DNA of 64,000 nt from Richelia sinica FACHB-800 (GCF_014698825.1 NZ_JACJTT010000003.1:124001-188000), one strand, 5' to 3'; shown: positions 19,069-29,796, numbered from the stretch's first letter. Made by a program: numbers and translations. The notes: generated by a model from the sequence alone, not told the origin.

Positions 19069-19857
19069 ATGGATACTAATCATCAAAGTTTTACTAGCCT
19101 AAAAAAGGAGAATCAGGCTTTGGTCATTGAGCGCTTGAAACAGGACTTAAAAAATGACCTGATTGCTGGTTTATTAGTGGTAATTCCCCTGGCTACCACG
19201 ATTTGGTTAACAATAACTGTCGCTAATTGGGTAATTGACTTTCTCACTCAAGTTCCCAAACAACTGAATCCCTTTGATGGTTTAAACCCGATTTTAGTCA
19301 ATTTTTTGAATCTGTTAGTGGGATTGGCTGTGCCACTGTTCAGTATTCTGTTAATTGGCTTGATGGCACGGAATATCGCTGGACGTTGGTTGCTAGATGT
19401 AGGTGAGCAGTTATTACAGGCTATCCCCTTAGCGGGTCAAGTCTATAAAACCCTCAAACAGCTACTAGAAACATTACTCAAAGATTCTAACGGGAAATTT
19501 CGCCGTGTGGTGCTAGTTGAATATCCACGTCGAGGCATGTGGGCGATCGCATTTGTGACTGGAGCCATGAGTAGTGAAATTCAAACTCAACTCTCCCGTC
19601 CTGTTTTGAGCGTGTTTATTCCTACTACACCCAACCCTACCACAGGATGGTATGCAGTAGTCCCGGAAGAGGAAGTAATCAACTTAAACTTATCCATTGA
19701 GGATGCCTTTAAAATCATTGTCTCTGGTGGTATCGTTGCCCCTAATACTTCCCTCTCCTCCATCTCCTTCACAACTACCGTACCTGTACTAGAAAGCCAA
19801 CCACAGGTAGTGGCAGTGGAAGAAATTGAAAATTATACTGACAAAGTTATCAGTTAA
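19069..19857 (+). CDS. DUF502 family membrane protein
   Basis: 262 residues from ATG 19069; a TTG seven codons upstream is less likely. Two strong hydrophobic segments (about residues 27-50 and 75-100) flank a short loop. They are followed by the family motif AIPLAGQVYKTLKQLLE, then VVLVEYPRRGMWAIAFVTG and VFIPTTPNPTTGWYAVVPEE. The DUF502 family includes plant LCV (LIKE COV) proteins; its biochemical role in bacteria is unknown. nusB and ftsY follow in the same direction with gaps of about 90 and 110 bases, a common order in Nostocales. Confidence 0.8.
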   Translation: MDTNHQSFTSLKKENQALVIERLKQDLKNDLIAGLLVVIPLATTIWLTITVANWVIDFLTQVPKQLNPFDGLNPILVNFLNLLVGLAVPLFSILLIGLMARNIAGRWLLDVGEQLLQAIPLAGQVYKTLKQLLETLLKDSNGKFRRVVLVEYPRRGMWAIAFVTGAMSSEIQTQLSRPVLSVFIPTTPNPTTGWYAVVPEEEVINLNLSIEDAFKIIVSGGIVAPNTSLSSISFTTTVPVLESQPQVVAVEEIENYTDKVIS

Positions 19858-19944
19858 TGAATAAGCTTGTTGTTTAACTTGTGTGACAATTGATAAGCTT
19901 GTCTGTTCTAGTTAATTATTTCTGATCTCATTTTTCCTACTATT

Positions 19945-20586
19945 ATGCAACCTCGTAAACCCCAACAAATAGCCCGTGAATTGGCACTTCTGAGCTTAAG
20001 TCAGCTGCCAGTCAACCCCAAAAAATTAGAAAAATTATCAGATGAGCAGTTGGTATCAAAGCTAGTATTGGGAGCAGTCCGCACCCTGACCACGGAAGTC
20101 CAAGATACTTTAGACAACGCTGCGGCAGAACTACAACGTAGTAACGATCGCCTTCTGAGTAGCGAAACTAGGGCCTCAGACCTGAATACAGCTAGAACCA
20201 TGCTCAAAGAAGCGATCAACTATACCCAAACAGCCATTAATCAATTGGGTACATCTGTTGACTTTCCCGAATTGATTCAACTAGCCAATCAAGATAAAGA
20301 AGTCCGTAACTATGCTAAAGCGATCGTGATTTCTGTAAACGAAAACCGCAGCGTCATTGACCAAATGATTTCTGGTGCTTTAGTTGATTGGCAAGTCACC
20401 CGATTGGCACAAATTGACAGAGATATTTTACAAATAGCTGTGGCAGAAATGAATTTCATGGGCGTACCAGCCAGCATAGCCATCAATGAAGCAGTAGAGT
20501 TAGCAAAACGCTACAGTGGAGAAGACGGACATCGCTTTATTAATGGTGTTCTCCGTCGCGTGACAGAGCAAAAACAACCTGCATGA
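19945..20586 (+). CDS. nusB: Transcription antitermination factor NusB
   Basis: 213 residues. The C-terminal half has the NusB core: [39 protein letters not shown] and FINGVLRRV. The N-terminal [20 protein letters not shown] is also typical. NusB with NusE binds boxA RNA and supports antitermination on rRNA operons. It is about 70 residues longer than enterobacterial NusB because of an inserted helical region (about residues 45-120), which is usual for cyanobacteria. It is followed by ftsY. Confidence 0.9.
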   Translation: MQPRKPQQIARELALLSLSQLPVNPKKLEKLSDEQLVSKLVLGAVRTLTTEVQDTLDNAAAELQRSNDRLLSSETRASDLNTARTMLKEAINYTQTAINQLGTSVDFPELIQLANQDKEVRNYAKAIVISVNENRSVIDQMISGALVDWQVTRLAQIDRDILQIAVAEMNFMGVPASIAINEAVELAKRYSGEDGHRFINGVLRRVTEQKQPA

Positions 20587-20695
20587 AGGTAGAACTATAG
20601 CTGTCCCAGGTGAAACTATCAGAAATGCCGAATTAACCTAGACTTATTGGACAATTACTATACAAATAACTTTCATCAAAACTTAAACTTCTGCA

Positions 20696-22285
20696 ATGGC
20701 TTTTAATTGGTTCCGTCGTCAAGAAAATTCCTCCAACACCCCTGAACAACAGTCCCAGGGGGAAACTCAGTCTTCAGAAACTGCCCAACCAGAAGCTGCC
20801 CCAGAACCTGCAATCGATACGGCGGATATGTTGGCATTTGCTAAAGCTGCTTACAAAAATATTCAGCAGAAACAGCAAGCCACTGAAACGGAAGATGTTC
20901 CTCAACCAGAAACAGAACCAACACCAGAAGTTGTTACAGAAGCTGTCACAGCAGAAACTACAACTGATACCACTCCAGAAACCCCAACTCCTGAGTTAGA
21001 AGTGAGTGCGGTGACGGAAGAACCTGCACCAGTGGAAACTGTAGTAGAAGCTACGAAAGAAGCAGAAAATCAAGATGTTGTTACGCCAACTCAAGCCCCA
21101 GCTACCTTATCTTTTTTAGAACGGGCAGCAGCAGAAAGAGAAGCTAAACAGGAAAGATTAATTGCCAATGCCATTGATGTTGCACAGCCAGAAGTAGAAA
21201 CCATAGAACCTGTGGCTGTGAGTCCAGAAACATCAGTTGCAGAAGCTGATGTTGCAGAAGCTGATGTTGAGGAAGTAGCATTTGATGAAGGGTTTGTATG
21301 GTCAACAGAAGTTTTAGCTGCCCAAGGTAGAAAAGCAGAAGATATTTCTATAGAAGAAATTAATTGGCTGAAAAAGCTACGTCAAGGTTTAGATAAAACT
21401 CGCCGGAATTTCCTCAACCAACTGAAAGCAGTTGTTGGTCAAGGGCCTCTCAATCAAGCAGCAGTGACGGAAATTGAAGCACTGTTGCTGCAAGCAGATG
21501 TGGGTGTAGAAGCCACAGACTTGATTATTACTGCCCTACAGAAAAAGCTCAGAGATGAGGTAACACCACCAGAGCAAGCGATCGCCTACCTGAAAGAAAT
21601 TATTCGCGATATGCTAGATCAGCCGATCAAAGCATCATCAAAAGTAAACTTTGCTCCCACCAAAGACACCCTCAATATTTGGTTAATCACGGGGGTAAAT
21701 GGTGCAGGTAAAACCACAACCATCGGTAAACTAGCTCATTTAGCCCAAAAATCCGGCTATAAATGTCTAATTGGGGCAGCAGATACCTTCCGGGCTGCCG
21801 CAGTTGAACAGGTGAAAGTCTGGGGTAGTAGAAGCGGAGTCGAAGTCATTGCCAACCCAGGCAAAAACACAGACCCTGCCGCAGTGGTATTTGATGCCAT
21901 TACAGCAGCCCAGTCCCGACAAACAGAGTTACTGCTAGTTGATACAGCAGGAAGGCTGCAAAACAAGAAAAACTTAATGGATGAACTGAGTAAAGTTCGC
22001 AAAATCATTGATAAAAAAGCGCCGGATGCTCATATTGAGTCATTATTAGTCCTAGATGCTACCTTGGGGCAAAACGGTCTACGTCAAGCAGAAGTCTTTT
22101 CCCAAGCAGCCCAACTCAGTGGCGTAGTTTTAACTAAGCTAGACGGTACGGCCAAAGGAGGAGTAGCCCTAGCAGTAGTTCAACAATTAGGCTTACCTAT
22201 CCGCTTTATAGGTGCGGGAGAAGGAATCGAAGACCTCCGCCCATTTTCTAGTTATGAATTCACTGAAGCCTTATTGAGTGGCTAG
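20696..22285 (+). CDS. ftsY: Signal recognition particle receptor FtsY
   Basis: 529 residues. Residues 1-215 form an acidic, Glu/Pro/Thr/Ala-rich A-domain of low complexity. The NG domain follows, with P-loop GVNGAGKTT near 332, the ADTFRAAAVEQ segment near 362, DTAGRLQNK near 415 and TKLDGTAKGG near 479. FtsY is the membrane receptor for SRP-ribosome complexes and a GTPase. The stop is followed after about 25 bases by an inverted-repeat element that may act as a transcript end. Assignment is firm. Confidence 0.95.
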   Translation: MAFNWFRRQENSSNTPEQQSQGETQSSETAQPEAAPEPAIDTADMLAFAKAAYKNIQQKQQATETEDVPQPETEPTPEVVTEAVTAETTTDTTPETPTPELEVSAVTEEPAPVETVVEATKEAENQDVVTPTQAPATLSFLERAAAEREAKQERLIANAIDVAQPEVETIEPVAVSPETSVAEADVAEADVEEVAFDEGFVWSTEVLAAQGRKAEDISIEEINWLKKLRQGLDKTRRNFLNQLKAVVGQGPLNQAAVTEIEALLLQADVGVEATDLIITALQKKLRDEVTPPEQAIAYLKEIIRDMLDQPIKASSKVNFAPTKDTLNIWLITGVNGAGKTTTIGKLAHLAQKSGYKCLIGAADTFRAAAVEQVKVWGSRSGVEVIANPGKNTDPAAVVFDAITAAQSRQTELLLVDTAGRLQNKKNLMDELSKVRKIIDKKAPDAHIESLLVLDATLGQNGLRQAEVFSQAAQLSGVVLTKLDGTAKGGVALAVVQQLGLPIRFIGAGEGIEDLRPFSSYEFTEALLSG

Positions 22286-23102
22286 TTTCTTCAGTTAGCC
22301 CACGAATTAAAGCCTAACAGTTATAGCCGTAAACACAGCAGTTAGGACAGTAACTAAAACTAAAGCTCAGACACCCAAAGGCTTTGAGCACTGTCACCCC
22401 TTCGGATAATGCCTCCGGCACGCTACGCGAAGGCCAGTAGCTCATAGGGGTTTCTGGCTCACATGTTACCTGTCACCTGCTATAACTGTTAGGCTTTTTC
22501 ATTTGCCCCTCTCCAACCAATACAAAGTGTGAGGTTGCAGCCTCCAACTTTGCGGATATAGAGGCTATAGATAGAAAAAAACTATGAAAGCGAATTTTTG
22601 AAAAATTTATGGTATACAAGTTAAATGTTTATCTCCCATTTTAACTTCCTTAGTTTTACAGGTATGAAATTTGTGGTTTCATAGCTTATTGCTAAATATA
22701 GTCAACTTGTCAAAGAAACTATCTCCAAAGACTTGTTTCTTCTTTACAGATGACAGGCAATAGCTACTCTAGAAGGATGAGAGGTAATTTTGCTGCCTAA
22801 CAAGTTTATATTTCTCCAGATATAGGAATTGCTAAATCAGTTATGAAAAAATGAAAAACCTTCCAACATATCATTAAAATTACCGACTGCCAATAGGTGA
22901 TTTTGAAATAAAAAAGACATAAATGCAAATTTGAGGAATTTGCAGAAAATACAATCAGTAAATGTAATACTTATACAAAATAAGTCCTCCGTCTTTCTAC
23001 TCTTGCTAAAATCACTAATCTTGTCGAATATGATTGAGCGATGGGAAAGGGGAAAGATTTATAAAATATCATAAATTTACTTAATCTTTATTATTTCTAC
23101 CC
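22286..23102. other. Gene-free spacer after ftsY
   Basis: Apart from the element at 22309-22497 the 817 bases are AT-rich and show no credible ORF or RNA gene. The right end must contain the promoter of the phosphatase gene. Confidence 0.5.
22309..22497. mobile_element. MITE-like element with 19-bp perfect terminal inverted repeats
   Basis: AAAGCCTAACAGTTATAGC at 22309-22327 is the exact reverse complement of GCTATAACTGTTAGGCTTT at 22479-22497. The 189-base element has no ORF. Its interior holds a REP-like sequence (22410-22432) and TGTCACC-type heptamers. A diverged relative lies at 37900-38010. No clear target duplication was identified. Confidence 0.7.
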
Positions 23103-24488
23103 GTGTCTCAAGTTCCTTCTCACTCAACTGACAGTAATAGTAACGCCGCAACAGATGTCACGCCAGTTGTGGCGCTCAAAGAACTTGTGGCTAGACTGCA
23201 CCGGGAACAAAATAAAATTCAAGATTTACTTAGTTCTTTAGGATTTGCCCTCAGAAGTTTTAATAATTTAAATCAGTTTTTAGAACTTATTCCCTTGATG
23301 GCTACCAGAGTGACAGATGCAGATGGTAGCGCTCTTTTTCTCTACAAACCTAACGGTCAAATTCGCCTAGAACAGTTACATTGGCAAGATAGTCAACAAC
23401 GAAAAAATATTAGAAAAGCTTTAGAAACAGCTACAAGTCAAATTACACTTTTACCTAATTCTGTTCCCCTCGCTACATCCCCAGGTATTTTAGATGATCA
23501 AATGCACCAATATTTAGGGCCAGATGTGCAAATATTTGGAACAGCAATTTTAGTGAAACATACAGAAAGAGGTTGGTTGTATGTTTTAAGTCGTGACCCA
23601 GAATATAGTTGGACGGAAACTCGACAAAAATTAGTCAGGTTGGTTGCAGACCAAACCGCAGTGGCAATTGAAAATGATGAACTGGCAGTTGAACTGAGAA
23701 AGAAAGAACGTCTCGATCAAGAATTAGAAATTGGTGCAGAAATTCAACGCCGACTTTTACCCCGTCAATGTCCAAGTATTCCTGGTGTGACATTAGCTGC
23801 ACGTTGTAAACCAGCTAACCGTGTGGGTGGGGATTATTATGACTTTATTTCCACTAATCACAATCAATTACGAGCAAATAATTCTGCTAGTGCAGATGAG
23901 GTTAGTTGGGGTTTAGTAATTGGGGATGTGATGGGTAAAGGTGTTCCCGCAGGTTTGATTATGACGATGATGCGGGGAATGCTACGGGGTGAAGTATTAC
24001 ATGGTAATTCACCGGCGGGAATTTTACAAAATTTGAATCGAGTCATGTATGCAGATTTGGAAAATTCCCATCGCTTTATCACGTTATTTTACTCAGAATA
24101 TAATCCCCAAACTCGAATTTTGTCTTACAGTAATGCGGCCCATAATCCCCCTTTATGGTGGCACGCAGCGACGAAAACAGTCAGTAGATTAGATACTTTA
24201 GGGATGTTGATTGGTTTAGATGCCAATAGTCAATATGAAGATGCTCAGGCACAGTTAGAACCAGGGGACACCATAATATATTATACCGATGGTTTAACCG
24301 ATGCAGCTTCGGCTGGGGGCGATCGCTTCGACGAGGACAATTTTATTAGTTGCTTTAGCACCGCTTGTAAATACTGCAATGGCCCCCAAGAAATTGTAGA
24401 TTATCTGTTTGACCAAGTGCAGCTATTCATTGGTGCTGATAGGCAAAACACTGATGATATGACATTGGTTGTTTTACAAATTATTTAA
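23103..24488 (+). CDS. GAF domain-containing SpoIIE-type serine/threonine phosphatase
   Basis: 461 residues from a GTG start. Residues 30-195 form a GAF-like sensor domain (SALFLYKPNGQIRLEQLHW near 75; LVRLVADQTAVAIENDELA near 180). A short coiled linker follows (VELRKKERLDQELEIGAEIQ). Residues 215-461 are the PP2C/SpoIIE phosphatase domain: NRVGGDYYDF, VIGDVMGKGVPAGLIMTMMR, FYSEYNPQTRILSYSNAAHN and the DTIIYYTDGLTDA segment. The aspartates in GGDYYD, GDVMGKG and TDG coordinate Mn2+. Such proteins dephosphorylate anti-anti-sigma factors in partner-switching pathways. No sigma regulator is adjacent, so the target is unknown. Confidence 0.85.
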   Translation: MSQVPSHSTDSNSNAATDVTPVVALKELVARLHREQNKIQDLLSSLGFALRSFNNLNQFLELIPLMATRVTDADGSALFLYKPNGQIRLEQLHWQDSQQRKNIRKALETATSQITLLPNSVPLATSPGILDDQMHQYLGPDVQIFGTAILVKHTERGWLYVLSRDPEYSWTETRQKLVRLVADQTAVAIENDELAVELRKKERLDQELEIGAEIQRRLLPRQCPSIPGVTLAARCKPANRVGGDYYDFISTNHNQLRANNSASADEVSWGLVIGDVMGKGVPAGLIMTMMRGMLRGEVLHGNSPAGILQNLNRVMYADLENSHRFITLFYSEYNPQTRILSYSNAAHNPPLWWHAATKTVSRLDTLGMLIGLDANSQYEDAQAQLEPGDTIIYYTDGLTDAASAGGDRFDEDNFISCFSTACKYCNGPQEIVDYLFDQVQLFIGADRQNTDDMTLVVLQII

Positions 24489-24836
24489 CTTGATCATAGA
24501 AGTTATCTCAGTTAATTGCCTGTGGTAAAAATTCAATATCCAAAAGAGGTACACATAGAGAATAAATCTGGCGAAAAGCTTGGAAAATTAAAGTCTCAAT
24601 TTCGGAAAATATGTCATTCGGTAGCAGATTTTGATTGATTAATTGCTAAAAAATTGACCTAGCAGTAGATTTGATTGGTGCAATTCACCTCACAACCAAC
24701 ATACTTACTGAAAAATGTTCAGCACCGGATAATCAATATCGTCTCCATAGCCTAAAACGTACCACATTAATGGGAAAATAAAAATTTGTAATAATCCTTG
24801 TCTGATATTGCTTCCAGCCGAAAGGAATTTTGTTCA
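24489..24836. other. Gene-free spacer
   Basis: This stretch lies between the phosphatase and CyanoP-like genes. No ORF or strong secondary structure was noted. Confidence 0.4.
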
Positions 24837-25382
24837 ATGTGGAAACGAATTGCGTTAATCTTACTGTTGGTATTCAGTTTCAGCCTCAGTCACCCTAGTG
24901 AAGCATCTGCGGCTGGACTCAAAAGTTTTGTAGATACTGGTGATGGCTATCAGTTTTCATATCCTAATGGCTGGGTGCAAGTGAAAGTTGCTAACGGCCC
25001 TGATGTGGTTTTCCATGATTTAATTGAAATTTCTGAAAACGTTTCTGTGGTCATTAGTCCTGTTTCTGCCGGTAAGACTTTGACAGAATTGGGAACACCA
25101 ACAGAAATTGGATATAAATTAGGAAAAGTCGCTTTAGCACCAGAAGGTTCAGGACGGTCTGCGGAATTAGTTAATGCAGCCCAGAAGGAAACTGATGGAA
25201 AAATCTATTACCTCTTAGAATACCTGGTCACACTTCCCCAAAAACAGCAAAGACACAACATTGCTAGTGTGGCTGTGAGTCGTGGCAAGCTTTTTACTTT
25301 TAATGCGTCAGTGCCAGAAAAACGTTGGTCGAAACTCCGACGATTAATTGATGAATCAGTGAATTCTTTTACTGTCTATTAA
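24837..25382 (+). CDS. PsbP-like photosystem II protein (CyanoP)
   Basis: 181 residues from ATG 24837, which begins the signal peptide [18 protein letters not shown] and gives a probable cleavage after ASA. A longer frame from 24798 would put 13 polar residues before it. The mature part starts [20 protein letters not shown], the hallmark of PsbP-family proteins, and continues [19 protein letters not shown]. CyanoP binds early photosystem II assembly intermediates on the lumenal side. The Synechocystis protein is a lipoprotein; this one shows no cysteine at the signal-peptide end, so it would be soluble or otherwise attached. Confidence 0.85.
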   Translation: MWKRIALILLLVFSFSLSHPSEASAAGLKSFVDTGDGYQFSYPNGWVQVKVANGPDVVFHDLIEISENVSVVISPVSAGKTLTELGTPTEIGYKLGKVALAPEGSGRSAELVNAAQKETDGKIYYLLEYLVTLPQKQQRHNIASVAVSRGKLFTFNASVPEKRWSKLRRLIDESVNSFTVY

Positions 25383-25415
25383 TTAGTAATTGGTTATTGG
25401 TAATTGGTCAGCAAC
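25382..25415. repeat. Short GGTAATT-type tandem repeat
   Basis: Copies of TTAGTAATTGG, TTATTGG and TAATTGG follow the CyanoP stop. This is the same family as 428-489. Confidence 0.45.
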
Positions 25416-25447
25416 AACAATTACCAATTCTTTTATCATCATCTACT

Positions 25448-26041
25448 ATGACAATTCCACCTTTTGTACTTGCTTCTGCTTCTCCTGCGCGTCGTCGGTT
25501 ATTGCAAACCGTGGGGATAGAACCGATAGTTTGCCCCAGTGATTTTGATGAGTCGCAAATTCCATTGACTGAACCTGGTAATTTAGTACAAACTTTGGCT
25601 AAGTGTAAGGCAGAAACTGTGATATCACAATTTCCCTCTGCTTTGATTATGGGTTGTGATTCGGTTTTGGCGATTAATGGTGAGATTTATGGTAAACCTG
25701 CCAATGCTGATGAAGCGATCGCTCGTTGGCAATTAATGCAAGATAATGTTGGTGATTTATATACTGGCCATATCTTGATTGATACCATACAAAATCGCTC
25801 TGTTGTCAAGTGTCAAGTAACGAGGGTATATTTTGCTAAGATGAGCGATCGCGCTATTTCTGCCTATGTAGCTACAGATGAACCCCTGAAATGTGCTGGT
25901 GCTTTTGCCTTAGAAGGGTTTGGCAGTTTGTTTGTGGAAAAAATCGAGGGTTGCCACAGTAACGTAATTGGTTTGAGTTTACCTCTACTGCGGCAGATGT
26001 TAGCAGATTTGGGGTATGAAGTTACTGATTTTTGGTCATAA
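25448..26041 (+). CDS. maf: Maf family nucleoside triphosphate pyrophosphatase
   Basis: 197 residues from ATG 25448; the upstream frame from 25397 lies in repeat sequence and lacks family resemblance. [15 protein letters not shown] at residues 6-20 is the Maf signature, with [20 protein letters not shown] near 70 and [20 protein letters not shown] near 160. Maf proteins hydrolyse non-canonical or pyrimidine nucleoside triphosphates to monophosphates as house-cleaning enzymes. It is followed by repeat-rich DNA and convergent with the UbiB-family gene. Confidence 0.9.
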   Translation: MTIPPFVLASASPARRRLLQTVGIEPIVCPSDFDESQIPLTEPGNLVQTLAKCKAETVISQFPSALIMGCDSVLAINGEIYGKPANADEAIARWQLMQDNVGDLYTGHILIDTIQNRSVVKCQVTRVYFAKMSDRAISAYVATDEPLKCAGAFALEGFGSLFVEKIEGCHSNVIGLSLPLLRQMLADLGYEVTDFWS

Positions 26042-26187
26042 AGTTATACTCATTTGAAAAATGATTGTTACAGATGTAGGTTGGAGACCTTTGCGTTGCG
26101 GGGTTTCCCCAGTTGTAGCAACTGGTGTTTGAGGGACGACGTGTAGGGTGTAGTAGGCATAATCCAACATCCACAATCTTTTGAAGT

Positions 26188-26214
26188 GTTGGGTTTCACT
26201 CTGTTCAACCCAAC
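26188..26214. repeat. Dispersed hairpin (GTTGGGTT / AACCCAAC)
   Basis: GTTGGGTT (26188-26195) pairs with AACCCAAC (26207-26214). A related hairpin lies at 45368-45397. It lies between the convergent maf and ubiB-family genes. Confidence 0.5.
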
Positions 26215-26242
26215 CTACGTATCTGAACTTCTGTAACTTCTG

Positions 26243-26265
26243 TTCGCGCAGCGTGCCGTAGGCAT
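26243..26265. repeat. REP-like dispersed repeat, copy matching 13824-13846
   Basis: TTCGCGCAGCGTGCCGTAGG-CAT differs by one base from the core at 13824-13846. It is flanked by repeated ACTTCTG. Confidence 0.65.
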
Positions 26266-26306
26266 ACTTCTGAACTTCTGTAACTCCTATTTAAAAATTT
26301 ATCAGG

Positions 26307-28295
26307 TTACTTCACCTCTATTGGTTCGGTTAAAATTTGCCGAATAATGCGAGTAATGGCTTTTTGGACGACTCGATTAGCAATTTGTTGACCTAAACGT
26401 TGTACTCCAGGATTAACAATGATTTGAGCTAATTGAGGCGCTATTTTAGTAGCATCAAAACCTCTAGTTTCCCGCAAAATTCCCACAATTCTTTGGATAT
26501 ATTCCAAGGTTTGTTGTTGTTCAACTGTGGCTGCGGCAACTTCATTGACGGCTGTGATGCCAACTCTTTCTCGGAGTAGAGAGGTGAAGTTATGCAAGGT
26601 GTTTCTGCTCACAGCATCTATGCCGTTGAAAAATTCATCTACTAGTTTGTCTCTAATAAATGCACCCCGTTCAGAAGTTAAAAATTCGACTCCTTGATTC
26701 ACAACTAAATTAAAGTCGTAATCTTGACTATTACGAGCATTTTTTAATAAGTTTTCTAAGCGATTCCAACGGAATTTCCCATCTTTAAACAGTAAATCTT
26801 TTAATGATGTTCTTAATTCATCGGCTGGGTCGGTGAGTAGTCGTTTAGAAACGTAGGGATAAGCTTCACTGAGAACTTTGAAATTGGGATCTATATAGAT
26901 AGCAATTCCTTCTAAGGTGACAAGAGAACGAATAATTAAAGCGTAGTATGGCGGAACTCTGAAGGGATATTCGTACATTAATGCTGAGAGTTCATCGGTG
27001 ATGCTTTTAATATTCAGTTCAGCAACACTTGCACCTTGAGCATTAGCAAATACTTTTGCAAAGGCAGGAATAATTGGTGTCAGGTCAGTTTCTGGTGAGA
27101 GAAACTCTAATTTAACGTAGTCCTGGGCTAAAGAATCAAAGTCCCGGTTAACAACATGAACGATCGCCTCTATTAAACCATATCGTTGGGGTGGTTTAAT
27201 TTCGCTCATCATCCCAAAGTCGAGATAGGCTAATTTCCCGTCAAAGGTAGCTAGCAAATTACCAGGGTGGGGGTCAGCGTGGAAAAAGCCATGTTCTAGT
27301 AATTGACGTAGGGAACATTGCACACCCACCTCAATTAAATACCTGGCATTGATACCCAAGGCGTTAATTTCTTTCGGTTGGGTTAATTTCACCCCGTTAA
27401 TCCATTCCATCGTCAAAACACGACGGTTTGTATATTCCCAATAAATTTTTGGTACGTATATATCCTGAATATGACCGTATAATTTAAAAAAGCGTTCTGC
27501 ATTCTCACCCTCATGGATATAATCCATTTCTTCAAAAATGCGATCGCCTAATTCATCTAAAATCCCGACTAAATCACTGCGTACCCGTTTAACACTGCGC
27601 TGTACCCAGGCAGCCAAGCGACGCAAAATATATAAATCTATAGTGATAATCTCCCGTAAATCCGGGCGTTGTACCTTAACAGCGACTTCTTCCCCTGTTT
27701 TTAACCTTCCTTTATATACCTGTCCCAAGGAAGCCGCTGCGATGGGTTGGGGAGACAATTCCGCGTAAATTTCCTCTGGTGTTGCTCCCAATTCTTCCTC
27801 AATGAATTGATAGGCGATTTCATTGGGGAAAGCTGGTAACTGGTCTTGCAGTCTGGCTAATTCTTCTAAATACAGAGGAGGAACTAAATCTGGACGAGTG
27901 GACAGTGCTTGACCAATTTTGATATATGCTGGCCCTAACTTTGTCAGTAATTCCCGCAATTGGATGGCTCGGCGACGGTCATTTTTAACCACGATTCCCC
28001 GTTTACTATCCCACCAAATCCCCAAAACAAAAGCCAGGGTTGGACGCAAAACCGTTAAAATCCGGTTCAACACTTGTAGAGGTTTATTGCTGTATTGAAC
28101 TTGGATTTCTATGGGGTCGTAAAGAATTGTCTCCGGTTCAACTGCGGCCGTGTCTATGACTCGATGAGCAAATGCTGTTCTATCTGGCGACTCTGTCACC
28201 ACATTTTTAGTTGGTACTACTTCAATCACTGACAATTCGCCTCCGCGACTGTCTACAGGAATTTTTTCGGAAGGGGGAAGTGTCTTAACCATCAT
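26307..28295 (-). CDS. ABC1/UbiB (AarF) family protein kinase-like protein
   Basis: 662 residues. The family KxGQ motif is at 126-129 (KIGQALSTRPD), the Ala-rich nucleotide loop PIAAASLGQVY at 184-194, AVKVQRP near 205, HADPHPGN at 339-346 and LDFGM at 358-362. All atypical-kinase motifs are therefore intact. Bacterial UbiB supports ubiquinone synthesis; cyanobacteria and chloroplasts have several ABC1K proteins linked to plastoquinone and tocopherol metabolism. The C-terminal 200 residues are helical. It is divergent from cofH, with about 350 bases between. The exact role of this paralogue cannot be told. Confidence 0.85.
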   Translation of the reverse strand: MMVKTLPPSEKIPVDSRGGELSVIEVVPTKNVVTESPDRTAFAHRVIDTAAVEPETILYDPIEIQVQYSNKPLQVLNRILTVLRPTLAFVLGIWWDSKRGIVVKNDRRRAIQLRELLTKLGPAYIKIGQALSTRPDLVPPLYLEELARLQDQLPAFPNEIAYQFIEEELGATPEEIYAELSPQPIAAASLGQVYKGRLKTGEEVAVKVQRPDLREIITIDLYILRRLAAWVQRSVKRVRSDLVGILDELGDRIFEEMDYIHEGENAERFFKLYGHIQDIYVPKIYWEYTNRRVLTMEWINGVKLTQPKEINALGINARYLIEVGVQCSLRQLLEHGFFHADPHPGNLLATFDGKLAYLDFGMMSEIKPPQRYGLIEAIVHVVNRDFDSLAQDYVKLEFLSPETDLTPIIPAFAKVFANAQGASVAELNIKSITDELSALMYEYPFRVPPYYALIIRSLVTLEGIAIYIDPNFKVLSEAYPYVSKRLLTDPADELRTSLKDLLFKDGKFRWNRLENLLKNARNSQDYDFNLVVNQGVEFLTSERGAFIRDKLVDEFFNGIDAVSRNTLHNFTSLLRERVGITAVNEVAAATVEQQQTLEYIQRIVGILRETRGFDATKIAPQLAQIIVNPGVQRLGQQIANRVVQKAITRIIRQILTEPIEVK

Positions 28296-28647
28296 GAAGA
28301 AGCCACTGTCAGTTTAATGTTGTTAAGTATTGTAACAATATGTTGAGATTATCGCATCTCTTCAGCCACAGGTAATTGCTGGGGGAGGTGCAGATTATCT
28401 AGGTTGTAGGGGATGGGAGTGGAGAAATGACAACAGCAATATCCGTAGCTTTAGCTCAGAGATTGTCAAGCTATCTACTGCCATTATCACCTCATGTCCT
28501 AGATTGGCCAAATCTCTTTATTTTTTAGATCAGTTTTGGTGTGAATGAAGTTTAAGATTTGCTGCGAAAATTAAAATAGTAATAAGTTATCAATTTCAAC
28601 GATAGGCACAAATAGCCTCAATCCAAAAATATCTAATCCCAAATCGG
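28296..28647. other. Divergent promoter spacer
   Basis: About 352 bases between the UbiB-family gene (minus) and cofH (plus). No gene or strong palindrome was seen. It must hold both promoters. Confidence 0.4.
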
Positions 28648-29796
28648 ATGACGCAAGTAGTGGATAAAATTCTTGAGCGGGCACTGGTCGGTTACGATTT
28701 ATCTCCGGCTGAGGGTGTAGTGTTGCTACAACAAACAGACCCAGAAGCGATCGCTACAATTAAAGCTACAGCCGACCAACTGCGTCAGCAACAAGTCGGT
28801 GATACTGTCACCTATGTGATTAATCGCAATATTAATTTTACTAACATTTGTGAGCAGCATTGTAGTTTTTGTGCATTCCGGCGGGATGATGGCGATCAAC
28901 AAGCTTATTGGTTAGATTGGGCACAGATTCTCGAAAAAACTACAGATGCAGTCAACAGGGGAGCGACGGAAATCTGTATGCAGGGGGGGTTAAATCCCCA
29001 AGCCCAAATTCATGGACGGTCGCTGACCTACTATCTGAAGTTAGTAGAAACAATAAAACAGGAATTTCCCCACATCCATCTCCACGCCTTTTCACCCCAG
29101 GAAGTGCAATTTATCGCCAGAATGGATGGTATTTCCTATGGTCAGGTGATAGAGGCTTTAAGGGATGCTGGTTTGGGTTCTATGCCGGGCACAGCAGCCG
29201 AAGTGTTAGATGATGAAGTGAGGAAAATACTTTGTCCAGAAAAAATCAACACTGGGACTTGGTTGGAAATTGTGGGGACAGCCCATAAATTAGGCTTGCC
29301 AACAACTAGCACCATGTTGTCAGGGCATATTGAAACGCCAGCACAACAAATTGACCATTTAGTTAAATTGCGATCGCTCCAACAACAAGCCCTAGAAAAA
29401 GGATATTCGGGACGAATCACAGAATTTATTTTATTACCCTTCGTGGGACAAGAAGCCCCCAAACCTTTACGTCGTCGAGTGGGAAGAGACCAACCAGTAT
29501 TAGCAGATGCACTGTTACTCACTGCGGTAGCACGGATTTTTTTAGGCAATTGGATAGCTAACCATCAACCCAGTTGGGTGAAACTGGGGCTAGAAGGGGC
29601 GATAACAGCCTTAGAGTGGGGTTGTAATGATATTGGTGGCACCTTGATGGAAGAACACATTACCAATATGGCTGGTGCGGTGGGTGGTACATGTATGGAA
29701 GTAGAAACCCTGCAACAAGCGATCGCTACTCTAAAACGACCATATCACCAAAGAGATACCCTCTATCAGCCAATCACATCACACTCCCTAGTGTGA
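28648..29796 (+). CDS. cofH: FO synthase subunit 2 (CofH), radical SAM
   Basis: 382 residues. The radical SAM cluster motif CEQHCSFC (C68, C72, C75) follows NRNINFTNI, and [16 protein letters not shown] is near 106-121. With CofG, CofH joins a tyrosine-derived unit to the flavin precursor to make FO (7,8-didemethyl-8-hydroxy-5-deazariboflavin). In cyanobacteria FO is the antenna chromophore of DNA photolyase. cofG is not in the window. Length matches the separate CofH form rather than the fused FbiC. psb27 follows in the same direction after 56 bases. Confidence 0.9.
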   Translation: MTQVVDKILERALVGYDLSPAEGVVLLQQTDPEAIATIKATADQLRQQQVGDTVTYVINRNINFTNICEQHCSFCAFRRDDGDQQAYWLDWAQILEKTTDAVNRGATEICMQGGLNPQAQIHGRSLTYYLKLVETIKQEFPHIHLHAFSPQEVQFIARMDGISYGQVIEALRDAGLGSMPGTAAEVLDDEVRKILCPEKINTGTWLEIVGTAHKLGLPTTSTMLSGHIETPAQQIDHLVKLRSLQQQALEKGYSGRITEFILLPFVGQEAPKPLRRRVGRDQPVLADALLLTAVARIFLGNWIANHQPSWVKLGLEGAITALEWGCNDIGGTLMEEHITNMAGAVGGTCMEVETLQQAIATLKRPYHQRDTLYQPITSHSLV

